A stretch of 64,000 bases of DNA. Source: Paenibacillus kobensis NBRC 15729 (GTDB lineage Bacteria > Bacillota > Bacilli > Paenibacillales > Paenibacillaceae). The position numbers and the translations under genes were made by a program. Shown one piece after another: positions 1 to 7,683 of the stretch. The stretch's first letter is position 1. Each line of letters begins with the position of its first letter. Under the pieces are notes generated by a model. It was not told the DNA's origin and did no database searches. It saw only the letters and a program-made list of their open reading frames with translations. Where the stretch lies: contig NZ_BILZ01000001.1 in assembly GCF_004000825.1 (NCBI RefSeq), positions 124,001-188,000 on the forward strand. The letters are read 5' to 3'.

Positions 1-916
1 TTATCGTTTCAGTATTTAAGTCCATCGAATATTCGACATCGTACTTTTGATCCAAAGTAAAAGCAGCCTTACCGGCTTCTCCATAACGAGTTAGATCTAC
101 AGCAGGGAGTTTCTCTGTATAATTCGATTTATCGGTTCCGACCTCAGAGCCCTCGTATACAATGGTCGCTCTCATGCCAGACGAAGCTTTATTCTGCAAG
201 TGATCTTCAAGCAACCATTGTCCAGGATTATTTGCTTCAAATTCAATATCGTAGCGTTCACCTGGAGCAATCGTGATGATATTATCTTTCAACACGGCAG
301 GATTGTTAATTGGCTGACCGTCAGTTGCTATTATCTTGAATTCATGACCATGAAGGTGAATCTGATGCGACAGATACCCTGCATTTATAAGACGGATGCG
401 GACTTTCTCACCTTGTTTCACGGCAAGTTTGTCCACTAGCGAACCAGACTTTCCGTTTATCGTGAACAAATCATACATACTCATATCATCACCCATGTCC
501 ATTCCGCCATGGTCCATTCCGGACATAACCATTCCGTTGCTGATCCATTCATCTAAAACCAAGGAATAATCACGATCTGCTTTGATTTCGTCTTGCGCTT
601 CTACGATGAATGTTCCATAGAGACCGCGGTCTAACTGGTTTACACTGTCCTGATGAGAATGGTACCAGTAAGTGCCTGGGACATCTGCTTTGAATTCATA
701 TGTGAATGTCTGGCCAGGCTGAACCGCATTCTGCGTTACTCCGGGAATTCCGTCCATCGCATTTGGGACCGGAACACCGTGCCAGTGAATGGAGATTGGC
801 TCCGAGAGCTCATTTCTTAACTTAATTTTGACCGTATTTCCTTGTTTTACACGAATTTCTGGTCCTGGAACCGAATTGTTAAACGTCCAAACGGAAATCG
901 TTTTTCGTTTTTTCAC
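1..916 (-). CDS. Multicopper oxidase, partial (runs off the left edge) and probably N-terminally shortened
   Basis: Reading leftward from GTG at 916, the frame stays open to the window edge (about 305 codons). It holds the copper-ligand motifs HWHG and WYHSH of a first cupredoxin domain, then HLHGHEF in a second, with a Met/His-rich stretch (GMDHGGMDMGDDM) between them. Such enzymes oxidise Cu(I) or phenolic substrates using type 1 and trinuclear copper sites. The C-terminal domain with the remaining ligands lies outside the window. AGGAGG sits 11 nt before the GTG. Family members normally carry a signal peptide and several dozen residues ahead of the WTFNxSVPGP segment. Here that segment begins about 10 residues in, so the gene looks 5'-truncated, or the protein is cytosolic. 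An ATG at 928 is out of frame. Family assignment is secure; activity is uncertain. Confidence 0.85.
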   Translation of the reverse strand, partial: MKKRKTISVWTFNNSVPGPEIRVKQGNTVKIKLRNELSEPISIHWHGVPVPNAMDGIPGVTQNAVQPGQTFTYEFKADVPGTYWYHSHQDSVNQLDRGLYGTFIVEAQDEIKADRDYSLVLDEWISNGMVMSGMDHGGMDMGDDMSMYDLFTINGKSGSLVDKLAVKQGEKVRIRLINAGYLSHQIHLHGHEFKIIATDGQPINNPAVLKDNIITIAPGERYDIEFEANNPGQWLLEDHLQNKASSGMRATIVYEGSEVGTDKSNYTEKLPAVDLTRYGEAGKAAFTLDQKYDVEYSMDLNTETI

Positions 917-967
917 TCTCTTCCATTCCTCCTCTAACGATCTACTCGATCATTTTAATCGATAACT

Positions 968-984
968 ATGTAGAACTTATGTAG
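968..984. promoter_or_regulatory. Direct repeat ATGTAG-N5-ATGTAG, possible response-regulator site
   Basis: ATGTAG occurs at 968-973 and again at 979-984, an 11-bp period typical of OmpR/PhoB-family binding sites. It lies about 50 bp upstream of the multicopper oxidase start, opposite the OmpR-type regulator gene at 1238. That this regulator binds here is inference. Confidence 0.3.
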
Positions 985-1008
985 CTAAAGGAAATGCGAA
1001 TTTTCTTC

Positions 1009-1038
1009 TTGAAATACCCCGAGGGGGTATTATATATT
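1009..1038 (+). promoter_or_regulatory. Promoter with CsoR/CstR-like operator in its spacer
   Basis: TTGAAA (1009-1014) and TATATT (1033-1038) are separated by 18 bp, and the spacer is almost entirely ATACCCCGAGGGGGTAT (1014-1030). This GC-rich palindrome flanked by AT/TA is the form of operator bound by CsoR (copper) and CstR (persulfide) repressors. A leftward -10, TATAAT, also abuts it, so both directions could be controlled. No csoR or cstR gene is visible in the window. The operator class is known; the assignment here is inferred. Confidence 0.55.
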
Positions 1039-1049
1039 GTGGAAGTCTT

Positions 1050-1211
1050 GGCTTTGAGGTCGGAGGGACCATTTTTAAACCTGAGCAGCTTGCACTCCTC
1101 GGGACGATAATGGGGGAAAATGCTAAAATTGAACTTACAAACTTCAAGCAATTGTATGTGGAGATGGAAGAGGAACGATTAAAAGAAGTAAAGTATTACG
1201 CAATGCGGTAG
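1050..1211 (+). pseudogene. Remnant of a nitrite/sulfite-reductase ferredoxin-like half domain
   Basis: This frame is open into TAG at 1209 and reads like real protein: FKPEQLALLGTIMGENAKIE followed by LTNFKQLYVEM. That resembles the ferredoxin-like half domain of nitrite/sulfite reductases; compare the same type of domain in CbiH60 at 59368. No convincing start codon or ribosome site precedes it, so it appears to be a 3' fragment of a truncated gene. It lies just downstream of the CsoR/CstR-like operator, which would fit a lost member of a copper or sulfane-sulfur operon. Domain assignment is by eye. Confidence 0.35.
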
Positions 1212-1237
1212 CCAGTTAATATTAACCGGGGGTTTTT

Positions 1238-1933
1238 ATGAAGACCATTCTTATGGTGGACGACGAAGAAAAGATTCGCGAGGTCGTTGTGTCCTATTTA
1301 CAAAATGATGGATTTCAAACGATTGAAGCGGATACGGGAAATAAAGCTCTTGATTTGGTGCGCGGCGGCAATATTGATCTTGTTATTCTGGATCTCATGC
1401 TTCCAGATTTGTCGGGAGAGGATGTGTGCAAGTCGATTCGGCAGTTCTCTACGATACCGATTATCATGTTAACCGCCAAAGTAACGGAGGACGATCGTGT
1501 GCAAGGACTATCTCTCGGAGCAGATGATTATGTATTAAAACCGTTTAGCACGCGTGAGTTAATAGCAAGAGTAAAGGCAAATTTACGCAGAGCACATGAC
1601 GACACCTTACTTGCTGAAACCATTTTTTTTAATAATGGGGATCTAACTCTCAATCCTTTAAAACATGAGGTTATAAAAGCCGGCAGGCCCGTTGCACTTA
1701 CACCAAATGAATATAAATTGTTGCACACATTTGCCCGACACCCAGGCAGAACTTTTTCGCGGGAAGAGCTTGTTGAAAAAGTGCTTGGATTTGATTTTGA
1801 AGGGGATGCGCGCGCAATTGATCAACATGTCAAAAACCTTAGATATAAGATAGAGTCTGATTCTAAAAATCCTCAGTATGTGATTACCGTTTTTGCTGTG
1901 GGTTATCGCTTTGCTGGCGGTGACTCCGCATGA
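1238..1933 (+). CDS. OmpR/PhoB-family response regulator
   Basis: A 231-residue two-domain regulator. The receiver domain (about 1-120) has the acidic pair D8-D9, the phosphoacceptor D52 in LVILDLMLP, the switch region IIMLTAK and K in DDYVLKPF. A winged-helix DNA-binding domain follows (about 130-228), ending ITVFAVGYRF. The start is preceded by a GGGGG tract. The stop overlaps the start of the histidine kinase gene by four bases (ATGA), so the two are co-transcribed and surely partners. Neighbours suggest an envelope or copper-stress role, but the signal is unknown. A direct repeat at 968-984 is a candidate binding site. Confidence 0.93.
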   Translation: MKTILMVDDEEKIREVVVSYLQNDGFQTIEADTGNKALDLVRGGNIDLVILDLMLPDLSGEDVCKSIRQFSTIPIIMLTAKVTEDDRVQGLSLGADDYVLKPFSTRELIARVKANLRRAHDDTLLAETIFFNNGDLTLNPLKHEVIKAGRPVALTPNEYKLLHTFARHPGRTFSREELVEKVLGFDFEGDARAIDQHVKNLRYKIESDSKNPQYVITVFAVGYRFAGGDSA

Positions 1934-3003
1934 AGGGGTTATACGCTCGAATTGCCATTGCATTTATTGGCATTGCTTCAGGGGTCCTCCTCATATCTAC
2001 GATTACGTTTATCATTGAGACCCATTACCACCTATCCATGTATAAGCATCAATCTCAAGATATGAATGTGTCTCCATCACCAGCATTTGATACGCATTTC
2101 GAACAAGCTCTACTTCAATCGGTTCTATGGACAGCAATACTTGGAATTGTTCTTGCGGTCGTTATAAGTCTCTTTGTGGCAAAGCGGATAACAGCACCAC
2201 TTATTCAGATGAGAAGTGTTGCTGAACGGATGGCAAAAGGTGAACTTTCTTCCCGTATGGAAGTAAGCGGCAAAGATGAATTGGCTGACCTTGGTCATTC
2301 CCTGAACGATTTAGCCGAGCAGTTGCTGCTTCAGGAACAGTTGCGTAAAACCATGACCGCCGATGTAGCTCATGAATTAAGAACGCCGCTTACAACGCTT
2401 AAAAGCCATATGGAAGCGATGATCGAGGGGATTTGGGAGCCAACGCCGAAGCGGTTGGAGTCTTGCTATGAAGAGATTGAACGGCTTCGATTTTTAGTTG
2501 GCGATTTGGAACAATTGACCGAAGTGGAGTCTCCGGACTTTAAACTTAATATTAAAGAGGAGAACATTAATTTCATCGTGAATCACCATATTGAAGCAAG
2601 TAAAGCAGCATATGAAAAAAAAGGAGTTCGGCTTCATTTCCAAATAGACGGAATCGTTCATGTACCATTAGATAAGCTGAGATTTGGCCAGATCATGGTC
2701 AATTTACTCAGTAATTCCTTGAAATTCACACCGAAGGGCGGAGAAGTTAGAGTAGCGGTAACGGAGCAAGGACAGTCGGTATTCATTTCAGTATCAGATA
2801 GCGGAATCGGAATTCATGAAAAAGAACTCGCATTTGTTTTTGAACGCTTTTACCGTACGGACAAGTCCCGTGACCGGAAGTCCGGGGGTAGTGGAATTGG
2901 ATTAACGATTGTAAAAAAGCTAATTGTAGCACATGGTGGCACAATCGACATTCGCAGTCAACCAAGCAAAGGTACATTGGTTGAGTTTCGATTGCCTAAA
3001 TAG
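1930..3003 (+). CDS. Sensor histidine kinase, HAMP type
   Basis: A 357-residue membrane kinase. TM1 is at about 8-28, followed by a short extracytoplasmic loop of some 40 residues containing several His and Met (HYHLSMYKHQSQDM), which could bind metal (inference). TM2 is at about 65-85, then HAMP, then the H-box DVAHELRTPL. The N-box (NLLSNSLKF) and G-boxes (DSGIGI, GGSGIGLTIV) are intact, so it should be active. It overlaps the preceding regulator gene by ATGA. The tiny sensor loop suggests sensing in or near the membrane. Confidence 0.92.
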   Translation: MKGLYARIAIAFIGIASGVLLISTITFIIETHYHLSMYKHQSQDMNVSPSPAFDTHFEQALLQSVLWTAILGIVLAVVISLFVAKRITAPLIQMRSVAERMAKGELSSRMEVSGKDELADLGHSLNDLAEQLLLQEQLRKTMTADVAHELRTPLTTLKSHMEAMIEGIWEPTPKRLESCYEEIERLRFLVGDLEQLTEVESPDFKLNIKEENINFIVNHHIEASKAAYEKKGVRLHFQIDGIVHVPLDKLRFGQIMVNLLSNSLKFTPKGGEVRVAVTEQGQSVFISVSDSGIGIHEKELAFVFERFYRTDKSRDRKSGGSGIGLTIVKKLIVAHGGTIDIRSQPSKGTLVEFRLPK

Positions 3004-3085
3004 TGATCTTTCTCACAAGATCTACACAACCTCTTATTAGAATGAATTCAGAGGTAAATCATCACCTTTGGAAGGGGTTAATGAA

Positions 3086-3661
3086 ATGAGAAAGAAGATA
3101 GCTTTATTTAGCACCACTGTGATTCTGGCTATTGCTTTAAGTGCTTGCGGCAGCGGAAATAGTTCGGATCAAGGCCAAGCTGCAAACCATAATCAACAAG
3201 GAAATATGAACCATTCAGGAATGGACATGGAACATTCATCTTCAGATAAGCTTCCAGCTGGTCTTAAAGAAGCAGATAATCCAAAATATAAAGTTGGGAG
3301 TCAGGCAGTCATACTCGACGATCATATGCCTGGCATGAAAGATGCGATTGCAACCATCGTTGGAGCATATGATACTACGGTTTATACCGTTTCGTACGTT
3401 CCGACAACTGGTGGGGAGAAAGTTACAAATCATAAGTGGGTTGTTCATGAGGAAATTATGGATGCGGGTAGTACCCCCTTTGCCACAGGCTATGAAGTGA
3501 CTCTAATGGCTGACCATATGGAGGGCATGAATGGCGCTAAAGCAACGATTGATACGGCTCAACATACAATCGCTTACGTGATAGATTACACGCCGACAAC
3601 GGGGGGAGCTCCGGTTAAAAACCATAAATGGGTGACAGAAAGCGAACTGTCTGCAAAGTAA
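3086..3661 (+). CDS. YdhK-like lipoprotein with two DUF1541 repeats
   Basis: The start chosen is ATG 3086, because GGAAGGGG lies 8 nt upstream and it gives a clean lipoprotein signal (MRKKIA... ending LSACG). The earlier ATG at 3068 would add six unlikely residues. The mature 191-residue protein has a Gly/His/Met-rich linker (NMNHSGMDMEHSS) and then two tandem copies of one unit. Each unit contains DHM-GM, a YTPTTGG-like turn and NHKWV. This is the YdhK/DUF1541 family, often found beside copper oxidases. The Met/His content suggests metal binding at the outer face of the membrane, but function is not established. It follows the kinase gene by about 80 nt. Confidence 0.85.
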   Translation: MRKKIALFSTTVILAIALSACGSGNSSDQGQAANHNQQGNMNHSGMDMEHSSSDKLPAGLKEADNPKYKVGSQAVILDDHMPGMKDAIATIVGAYDTTVYTVSYVPTTGGEKVTNHKWVVHEEIMDAGSTPFATGYEVTLMADHMEGMNGAKATIDTAQHTIAYVIDYTPTTGGAPVKNHKWVTESELSAK

Positions 3662-3760
3662 AGTTACGATGTCATTCGTTTGTTTAAAGATACAGGAAAT
3701 GAGCAGCTCATTCTTACATGGGCTGCTTTGTTAGGCATAGGGACATCTAAGGAGGAAGAC

Positions 3761-4369
3761 GTGAAGAAGTGGTTGCCAATCATCATTTATGGGATAGCTA
3801 TTTTGTTTATTCTTATGAATAAAGAGCAGTTAATGAATTGGATTCAACTAAGAGACTCCACTAATATTGTGGTGATTTTTTTAATTGCAACGTTCCTTGC
3901 ATTGTTCCCTGTTGTTCCATATGGGTTAATTGCTGGAGCTCTTGGGGCGAAGTTTGGTTATCTTACTGGTGGCGTTATCAATATCCTGGCATCAACTTGT
4001 GCCGCTCTGATCATGTTTATCATATTCCGTAACGCATTATTCGGGTCGGCAAGAAGAGTGATTACGCGAAATCACAAAGTTGATCGTTTTACCACTATGT
4101 TCGAAGCCAATGCGTTTTGGGCAGTGTTATTCGCTCGTCTCATTCCCATTATTCCGGCTCAGGTTGTAAATATATATTCAGCAATAAGCCAAATCAAATT
4201 CATTACTTTCACACTAGCGACAGTCTTGGGCAAAGTTCCTACAATGATGACATTTACTTTACTGGGCGATCAGTTACATACGAACACGACTAATGCCATT
4301 TATACGATCATAATATATTCGTTATTCTTACTATTGGTTTATTGTATAAATCGAGTTTTAAGGAAATAG
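3761..4369 (+). CDS. VTT (TVP38/TMEM64, DedA-like) membrane protein
   Basis: The start is GTG 3761, because AAGGAGG sits 6-7 nt before it; the upstream in-frame ATG at 3680 has no such site. The 202-residue product has about five or six hydrophobic segments. It carries the family's conserved core: a FPVVPYGLIAGALGAKFG glycine-rich re-entrant segment, then FARLIPIIPAQVVN with the family's conserved Arg and Pro. Members of this family are lipid-scramblase-like or envelope-maintenance proteins; a specific substrate is unknown. It lies downstream of the lipoprotein gene and is followed by a strong terminator, so it probably ends the 1238-4369 unit. Confidence 0.85.
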   Translation: MKKWLPIIIYGIAILFILMNKEQLMNWIQLRDSTNIVVIFLIATFLALFPVVPYGLIAGALGAKFGYLTGGVINILASTCAALIMFIIFRNALFGSARRVITRNHKVDRFTTMFEANAFWAVLFARLIPIIPAQVVNIYSAISQIKFITFTLATVLGKVPTMMTFTLLGDQLHTNTTNAIYTIIIYSLFLLLVYCINRVLRK

Positions 4370-4410
4370 CATTGGGTTAGTGATCTACGTCAAGAACCAC
4401 AATCGATTGA

Positions 4411-4440
4411 ATGCCGCATAGTTGCGGCATTTTTTGTTTT
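4411..4440 (+). terminator. Rho-independent terminator after the VTT gene
   Basis: TGCCGCA / TGCGGCA stem with a short loop followed by TTTTTTGTTTT. It directly abuts repeat copy A, and a similar GCCG/CGGC hairpin plus T-tract precedes other repeat copies. Confidence 0.8.
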
Positions 4441-4488
4441 AACGCTATAAGTTCTTGTCCAAAGTCAATGACAAGAACTTATAGCGTT
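4441..4488. repeat. GACAAGAAC-family repeat, copy A (perfect 19-bp inverted repeat)
   Basis: AACGCTATAAGTTCTTGTC at 4441-4459 is the exact reverse complement of 4470-4488, with a 10-nt loop. It continues into GCCGAA, as copies B and I do. No coding function. Confidence 0.85.
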
Positions 4489-4773
4489 AGCCGAAATACA
4501 TGATTAGTAATTGAATCAAGGAGGCGTTCAAAGAATAACTCTGTCACTGGCAGAAGAGCTGTGCGAAGGTTAGCGATTTTCGTAATCCACCCGATTGCAG
4601 TTGGCGACTCTCACCGCTGCATAACGGAAATCAATTACCATTGAAATTACAAGGTAATTAGATTTGTTGTTTAGTAGTTGCAAGAATTATTTGATCTTGC
4701 GCGATCTGGCCGTATAATTTTGCTCTATAGATTCATCCTATAGGCAACAGTTGGTGTAAGGAGGTTACTCACA

Positions 4774-4890
4774 TTGAGTGAAAGACTAGTTCACCTGTCG
4801 TATATTATCTTGCTCAGCGCGTTGTTGGCGATTGGGTTAGGTGTTGCAGGATGGTTCGTGTTCCATCGCCGGAAGAGGAGATCCCGATAA
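4774..4890 (+). CDS. Small single-span membrane protein, 38 residues
   Basis: TTG at 4774 is preceded by AAGGAGG with 9 nt spacing and the frame ends with TAA at 4888. The product begins MSERLVHLSY, has one hydrophobic segment of about 20 residues (IILLSALLAIGLGVAGWFVF) and ends in a very basic tail (HRRKRRSR). That fits a type I single-span membrane peptide with a cytoplasmic anchor. No family recognised. A strong inverted repeat follows at 4900. It stands alone between repeat copies A and B. The 4489-4773 stretch ahead of it shows nothing I can name. Confidence 0.55.
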   Translation: MSERLVHLSYIILLSALLAIGLGVAGWFVFHRRKRRSR

Positions 4891-4899
4891 AGACGAAAT

Positions 4900-4940
4900 G
4901 AAACGCCCTTCCATGCCATACGGCAATGGAAGGGCGTTTC
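4900..4940 (+). terminator. Strong hairpin after the 38-residue gene
   Basis: GAAACGCCCTTCCAT pairs with ATGGAAGGGCGTTTC around a short loop. The T-tract is short (GTTTC), so it may serve both directions or act as an RNA-stabilising hairpin. Confidence 0.55.
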
Positions 4941-5063
4941 AAGTTGATTTGCTCTGTTTCTACGCAGTAATGACTGGAGGCGGCTAGACCAAAATTGAGG
5001 TAACTGCTTATTATTCCGCTCTTGTCATCCGACATAGCGGGGAAAGAAGTGGTGCCGCCATTT

Positions 5064-5135
5064 GACAAGAACTTATATCGTTTGCCGAATAGGGACAAGA
5101 ACATAATATTGTTAGCCGCGGTTTTGAGACGAGTA
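5064..5135. repeat. GACAAGAAC-family repeat, copy B (two direct units, 30-bp period)
   Basis: GACAAGAACTTATATCG starts at 5064 and GACAAGAACATAATATTG at 5094. They are separated by GTTTGCCGAATAGG and followed by GTTAGCCGCGG and TGAGACGAGT. Copy I (23315) has the same order and period, and copy G (20253) shares the right-hand part through GAGACGAGT. Confidence 0.8.
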
Positions 5136-5352
5136 CGAAAGCACACGCGAGAGAATGCGCCGTCTGCGACGGTGCTGGCCGAAGGCAGTTCGGTTTGCTA
5201 TTCCGCCCGATCACATTGGCTCCCCTCCATGGGATGATAATTCCTTTATTGGTCCGTATTTTGGGTTCAATGAATTTGAGTGCAACATTTCAAAATTCAC
5301 CTTGTGTTATAACTATCGTGTACCGCATTTAACAAAGGAGGAGATTAAAATT

Positions 5353-6117
5353 ATGAATAGATTAAACGGTAAAATTGCTTTGGTTACAGGCGCAAGCCGG
5401 GGGATTGGACGTGCCATCGCGACGCGTTTAGCGCAAGAAGGAGCATTAGTAGCTGTTCATTATGGCACGAATCGAGCAGCTGCAGAAGACGTAGTACAAG
5501 ATATTGAGCAGAATGGAGGGACTGCATTCACGATTGGTACGAAACTTGGTTCTTTAGAAAGCATACAGACGCTTTATAGATCATTGGATGAATTGTTGAA
5601 AGAGCGTACTGGTGATACTCACTTCGATATACTAGTGAACAACGCAGGGATCGCCCTCGTAGCCCCAATTGAGGATACTACGGAAGAGGCGTATGAAGAA
5701 ATCATGAAAATAAATGTAAAAATGCCATTTTTCCTGACTCAACAAGCTTTGCCACGTTTACGAGATGAAGGTCGAATTATTAACTTGTCGTCCTCTATAA
5801 CAAGAATTTCGTTGCCCGCTATTCCTGCATACAGTATGACCAAGGGGGCAATCAACACACTAACACTCGCTTTGTCCAACCAACTCGGCTCACGTGGAAT
5901 TACGATTAATGCCATACTACCAGGATTCGTTGCCACGGATATGAATGCCACAATGCTGCAAGATCCTGCCTCACAAAAATATGGTGCTGATTTTTCTATC
6001 TTTGGAAGATGGGGGCAACCAGAGGATGTTGCTGATATAGCTGTTTTTCTAGCTTCTTCCGACAGCCGTTGGGTAACCGGGCAATTGATTGATGCCAGTG
6101 GAGGTTCACATTTGTAA
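5353..6117 (+). CDS. Short-chain dehydrogenase/reductase (SDR)
   Basis: ATG 5353 has AAGGAGGAGATT just upstream; the longer frame back to 5155 crosses non-coding DNA and is rejected. The 254-residue protein is a classical SDR: TGASRGIGRA cofactor loop near residue 14, NNAG, catalytic Ser in NLSSSI, YSMTKG (Tyr-x-x-x-Lys) and a C-terminal GG near ASGG. Cofactor preference is probably NADP(H), from the Arg after TGAS. The overall pattern resembles FabG-like 3-oxoacyl reductases, but the substrate cannot be read. It is monocistronic; a truncated MerR gene elsewhere in the window could be a lost regulator of such a gene (speculative). Confidence 0.9.
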   Translation: MNRLNGKIALVTGASRGIGRAIATRLAQEGALVAVHYGTNRAAAEDVVQDIEQNGGTAFTIGTKLGSLESIQTLYRSLDELLKERTGDTHFDILVNNAGIALVAPIEDTTEEAYEEIMKINVKMPFFLTQQALPRLRDEGRIINLSSSITRISLPAIPAYSMTKGAINTLTLALSNQLGSRGITINAILPGFVATDMNATMLQDPASQKYGADFSIFGRWGQPEDVADIAVFLASSDSRWVTGQLIDASGGSHL

Positions 6118-6142
6118 ATCTATTCACTTATTAGGGTGAGAG

Positions 6143-6259
6143 TGGCATGAGTTCGGTATTGACGGTAATGATCCCTCTGAAAAGGATAATTCACATTACA
6201 AGGATAAAGCTAATAAAATTAAAGATGATTTGATCACAAAATTCCGTGTTAAAGAATAG
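6143..6259 (+). pseudogene. Possible 3' gene remnant
   Basis: A frame ending in TAG at 6257 reads WHEFGIDGNDPSEKD and then a charged helix ending TKFRVKE. The composition looks like a real C-terminus, but there is no start codon or ribosome site and no family was recognised. Treat as a tentative gene end left by rearrangement. Confidence 0.2.
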
Positions 6260-6341
6260 ATCGTTTTGACAGATGAATGAATTAACCCAATTCGGGATCT
6301 ATTTCCCCAAAAACCCCACAAGAACATTTTGCCTATTCATC

Positions 6342-6385
6342 ATATCCGTGCAGAGGGCCCACTCCCTGCACGGATATTTTTCATT
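6342..6385 (+). terminator. Rho-independent terminator
   Basis: ATATCCGTGCAG pairs with CTGCACGGATAT and is followed by TTTTTCATTT. It would end transcription coming from the SDR gene. Confidence 0.75.
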
Positions 6386-6472
6386 TCGGTTTCTAGAACC
6401 ACTAAGCTTTTGAGGAAACTCTTTAGCGACAACCTCTTATCTTATAGCTCACCTGATACATTAATCCATCAT

Positions 6473-6616
6473 TTAGAAGTAAGCGTCAAACAGCTCCCAC
6501 CTTGAAGTCTCTTCGTTGACGACAAGCAACCAGAAAATCGCGAGTGCGCCCGCCACTAAAACGCTTATCCAGCTACGCTTCTTCAGAATCATTCGTCTGC
6601 TCTGTTGCATGCACAT
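6473..6616 (-). CDS. Possible small membrane protein, 47 residues
   Basis: Leftward frame from ATG 6616 (GAAGG 8 nt upstream) to TAA at 6473. It encodes a basic N-terminus (QQSRRMILKKRSW), a single hydrophobic span (ISVLVAGALAIFWLLVV) and an acidic tail. No family recognised. Evidence is the ribosome site and TM pattern only. The remaining 6617-6885 stretch, ahead of the transporter operon, shows no other gene. Confidence 0.3.
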   Translation of the reverse strand: MCMQQSRRMILKKRSWISVLVAGALAIFWLLVVNEETSRWELFDAYF

Positions 6617-6885
6617 TAGAATTGCCTTCAGCACGAAGCCACAGTGAGATTCCCTTCCGCATATGCTTGATCCGAAGAAGCTACAGTTGCAGACCCTTCT
6701 GCGCTCGTAACCAATATCGCCAGAGTACTGAGCACTCGTTTGTAAAAAAAATCATGAACTTAATGTCGGATTCGTTAGGATTGCGTAAGTTTTCAATATA
6801 GTTGTCTACAACGTATGTTATCTAACCTAACCTAACACATCTTGTCCATCAGAGAGGTGCAGGGCAACGGAAAGGGGGGATTGCG

Positions 6886-7614
6886 TTGATTGAATTTCAG
6901 CAAGTGGAGAAGCATTATGGCGATTTTCATGTGCTTAAAGGCATCGGTCTTCGAATCGCGCAGGGTGAAGTCGTCGTTGTGGTCGGGCCTTCCGGATCGG
7001 GGAAAAGTACCCTCCTCCGCTGCATCAACCGGTTGGAGGCTATTACGAGCGGCCGTCTGACCGTCAACGAAGTCGACGTCACCGATAAGAAAGCCGACAT
7101 CAACAAGCTGCGGCGGGAAATCGGCATGGTGTTCCAGCACTTCAATCTCTATCCCCATATGAAAGTGATCGACAATATTACGCTCGCTCCAATGAAGGCG
7201 CTCGGTGTGCAGAAGCCGCAGGCGGTGGATACGGCCAGGATGTATTTAGAGAAAGTCGGCATCGCGGACAAGGCTGGCTCGTTTCCTTCGCAGCTGTCCG
7301 GCGGACAACAACAGCGCGTAGCCATCGCCAGGGCGCTGGCCATGAAGCCGAAGATCATGCTCTTCGATGAGCCGACCTCCGCACTTGATCCGGAAATGGT
7401 AGGTGAAGTGCTGGACGTCATGAAGACCTTGGCGCATGAAGGGATGACGATGGTCGTCGTAACGCACGAGATGGGTTTCGCGCGGGAAGTGGCGAACCGC
7501 GTCGTCTTTATGGACAAAGGGCAAATTGTCGAAATCTCTCCGCCGGAAGAATTCTTCGAGCAGCCTCGGGAAGAAAGGGCGCGTTTGTTTCTTAATCGCG
7601 TTCTGCGCCATTAA
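6886..7614 (+). CDS. glnQ: Amino-acid (glutamine-type) ABC transporter ATPase
   Basis: TTG 6886 follows an AAAGGGGGGA ribosome site. The 242-residue protein has Walker [11 protein letters not shown]-loop ([12 protein letters not shown]), signature [15 protein letters not shown], Walker [15 protein letters not shown] and the H-loop VTHE. The overall pattern is that of the polar amino-acid uptake ATPases (GlnQ/HisP type). It powers the two permeases encoded downstream. First gene of the operon 6886-12201. GC content is clearly higher here than in the neighbouring repeat-bearing DNA. The glutamine label rests on the GlnK/GlnL-like pair downstream. Confidence 0.9.
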   Translation: MIEFQQVEKHYGDFHVLKGIGLRIAQGEVVVVVGPSGSGKSTLLRCINRLEAITSGRLTVNEVDVTDKKADINKLRREIGMVFQHFNLYPHMKVIDNITLAPMKALGVQKPQAVDTARMYLEKVGIADKAGSFPSQLSGGQQQRVAIARALAMKPKIMLFDEPTSALDPEMVGEVLDVMKTLAHEGMTMVVVTHEMGFAREVANRVVFMDKGQIVEISPPEEFFEQPREERARLFLNRVLRH

Positions 7615-7683
7615 CGGCTTTGCGCGCGATCGGAACATGTTGCCAAAATCATGCAATTCCATAACGGAGAGGGGTTTTAAGTT

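Noticed and set aside
966-1151. Leftward 61-codon frame over the copper-type operator
   Set aside because: It runs through the promoter and the opposite-strand remnant, has no ribosome site and reads as non-protein-like sequence.
5155-5352. Extended N-terminus of the SDR at 5353
   Set aside because: The extension crosses repeat B flank and promoter sequence; AAGGAGGAG before ATG 5353 decides the start.
6544-6801. Rightward 85-codon frame
   Set aside because: No ribosome site, Ser/Arg/Cys-rich shadow-type composition; the opposite strand has a better small-protein candidate.
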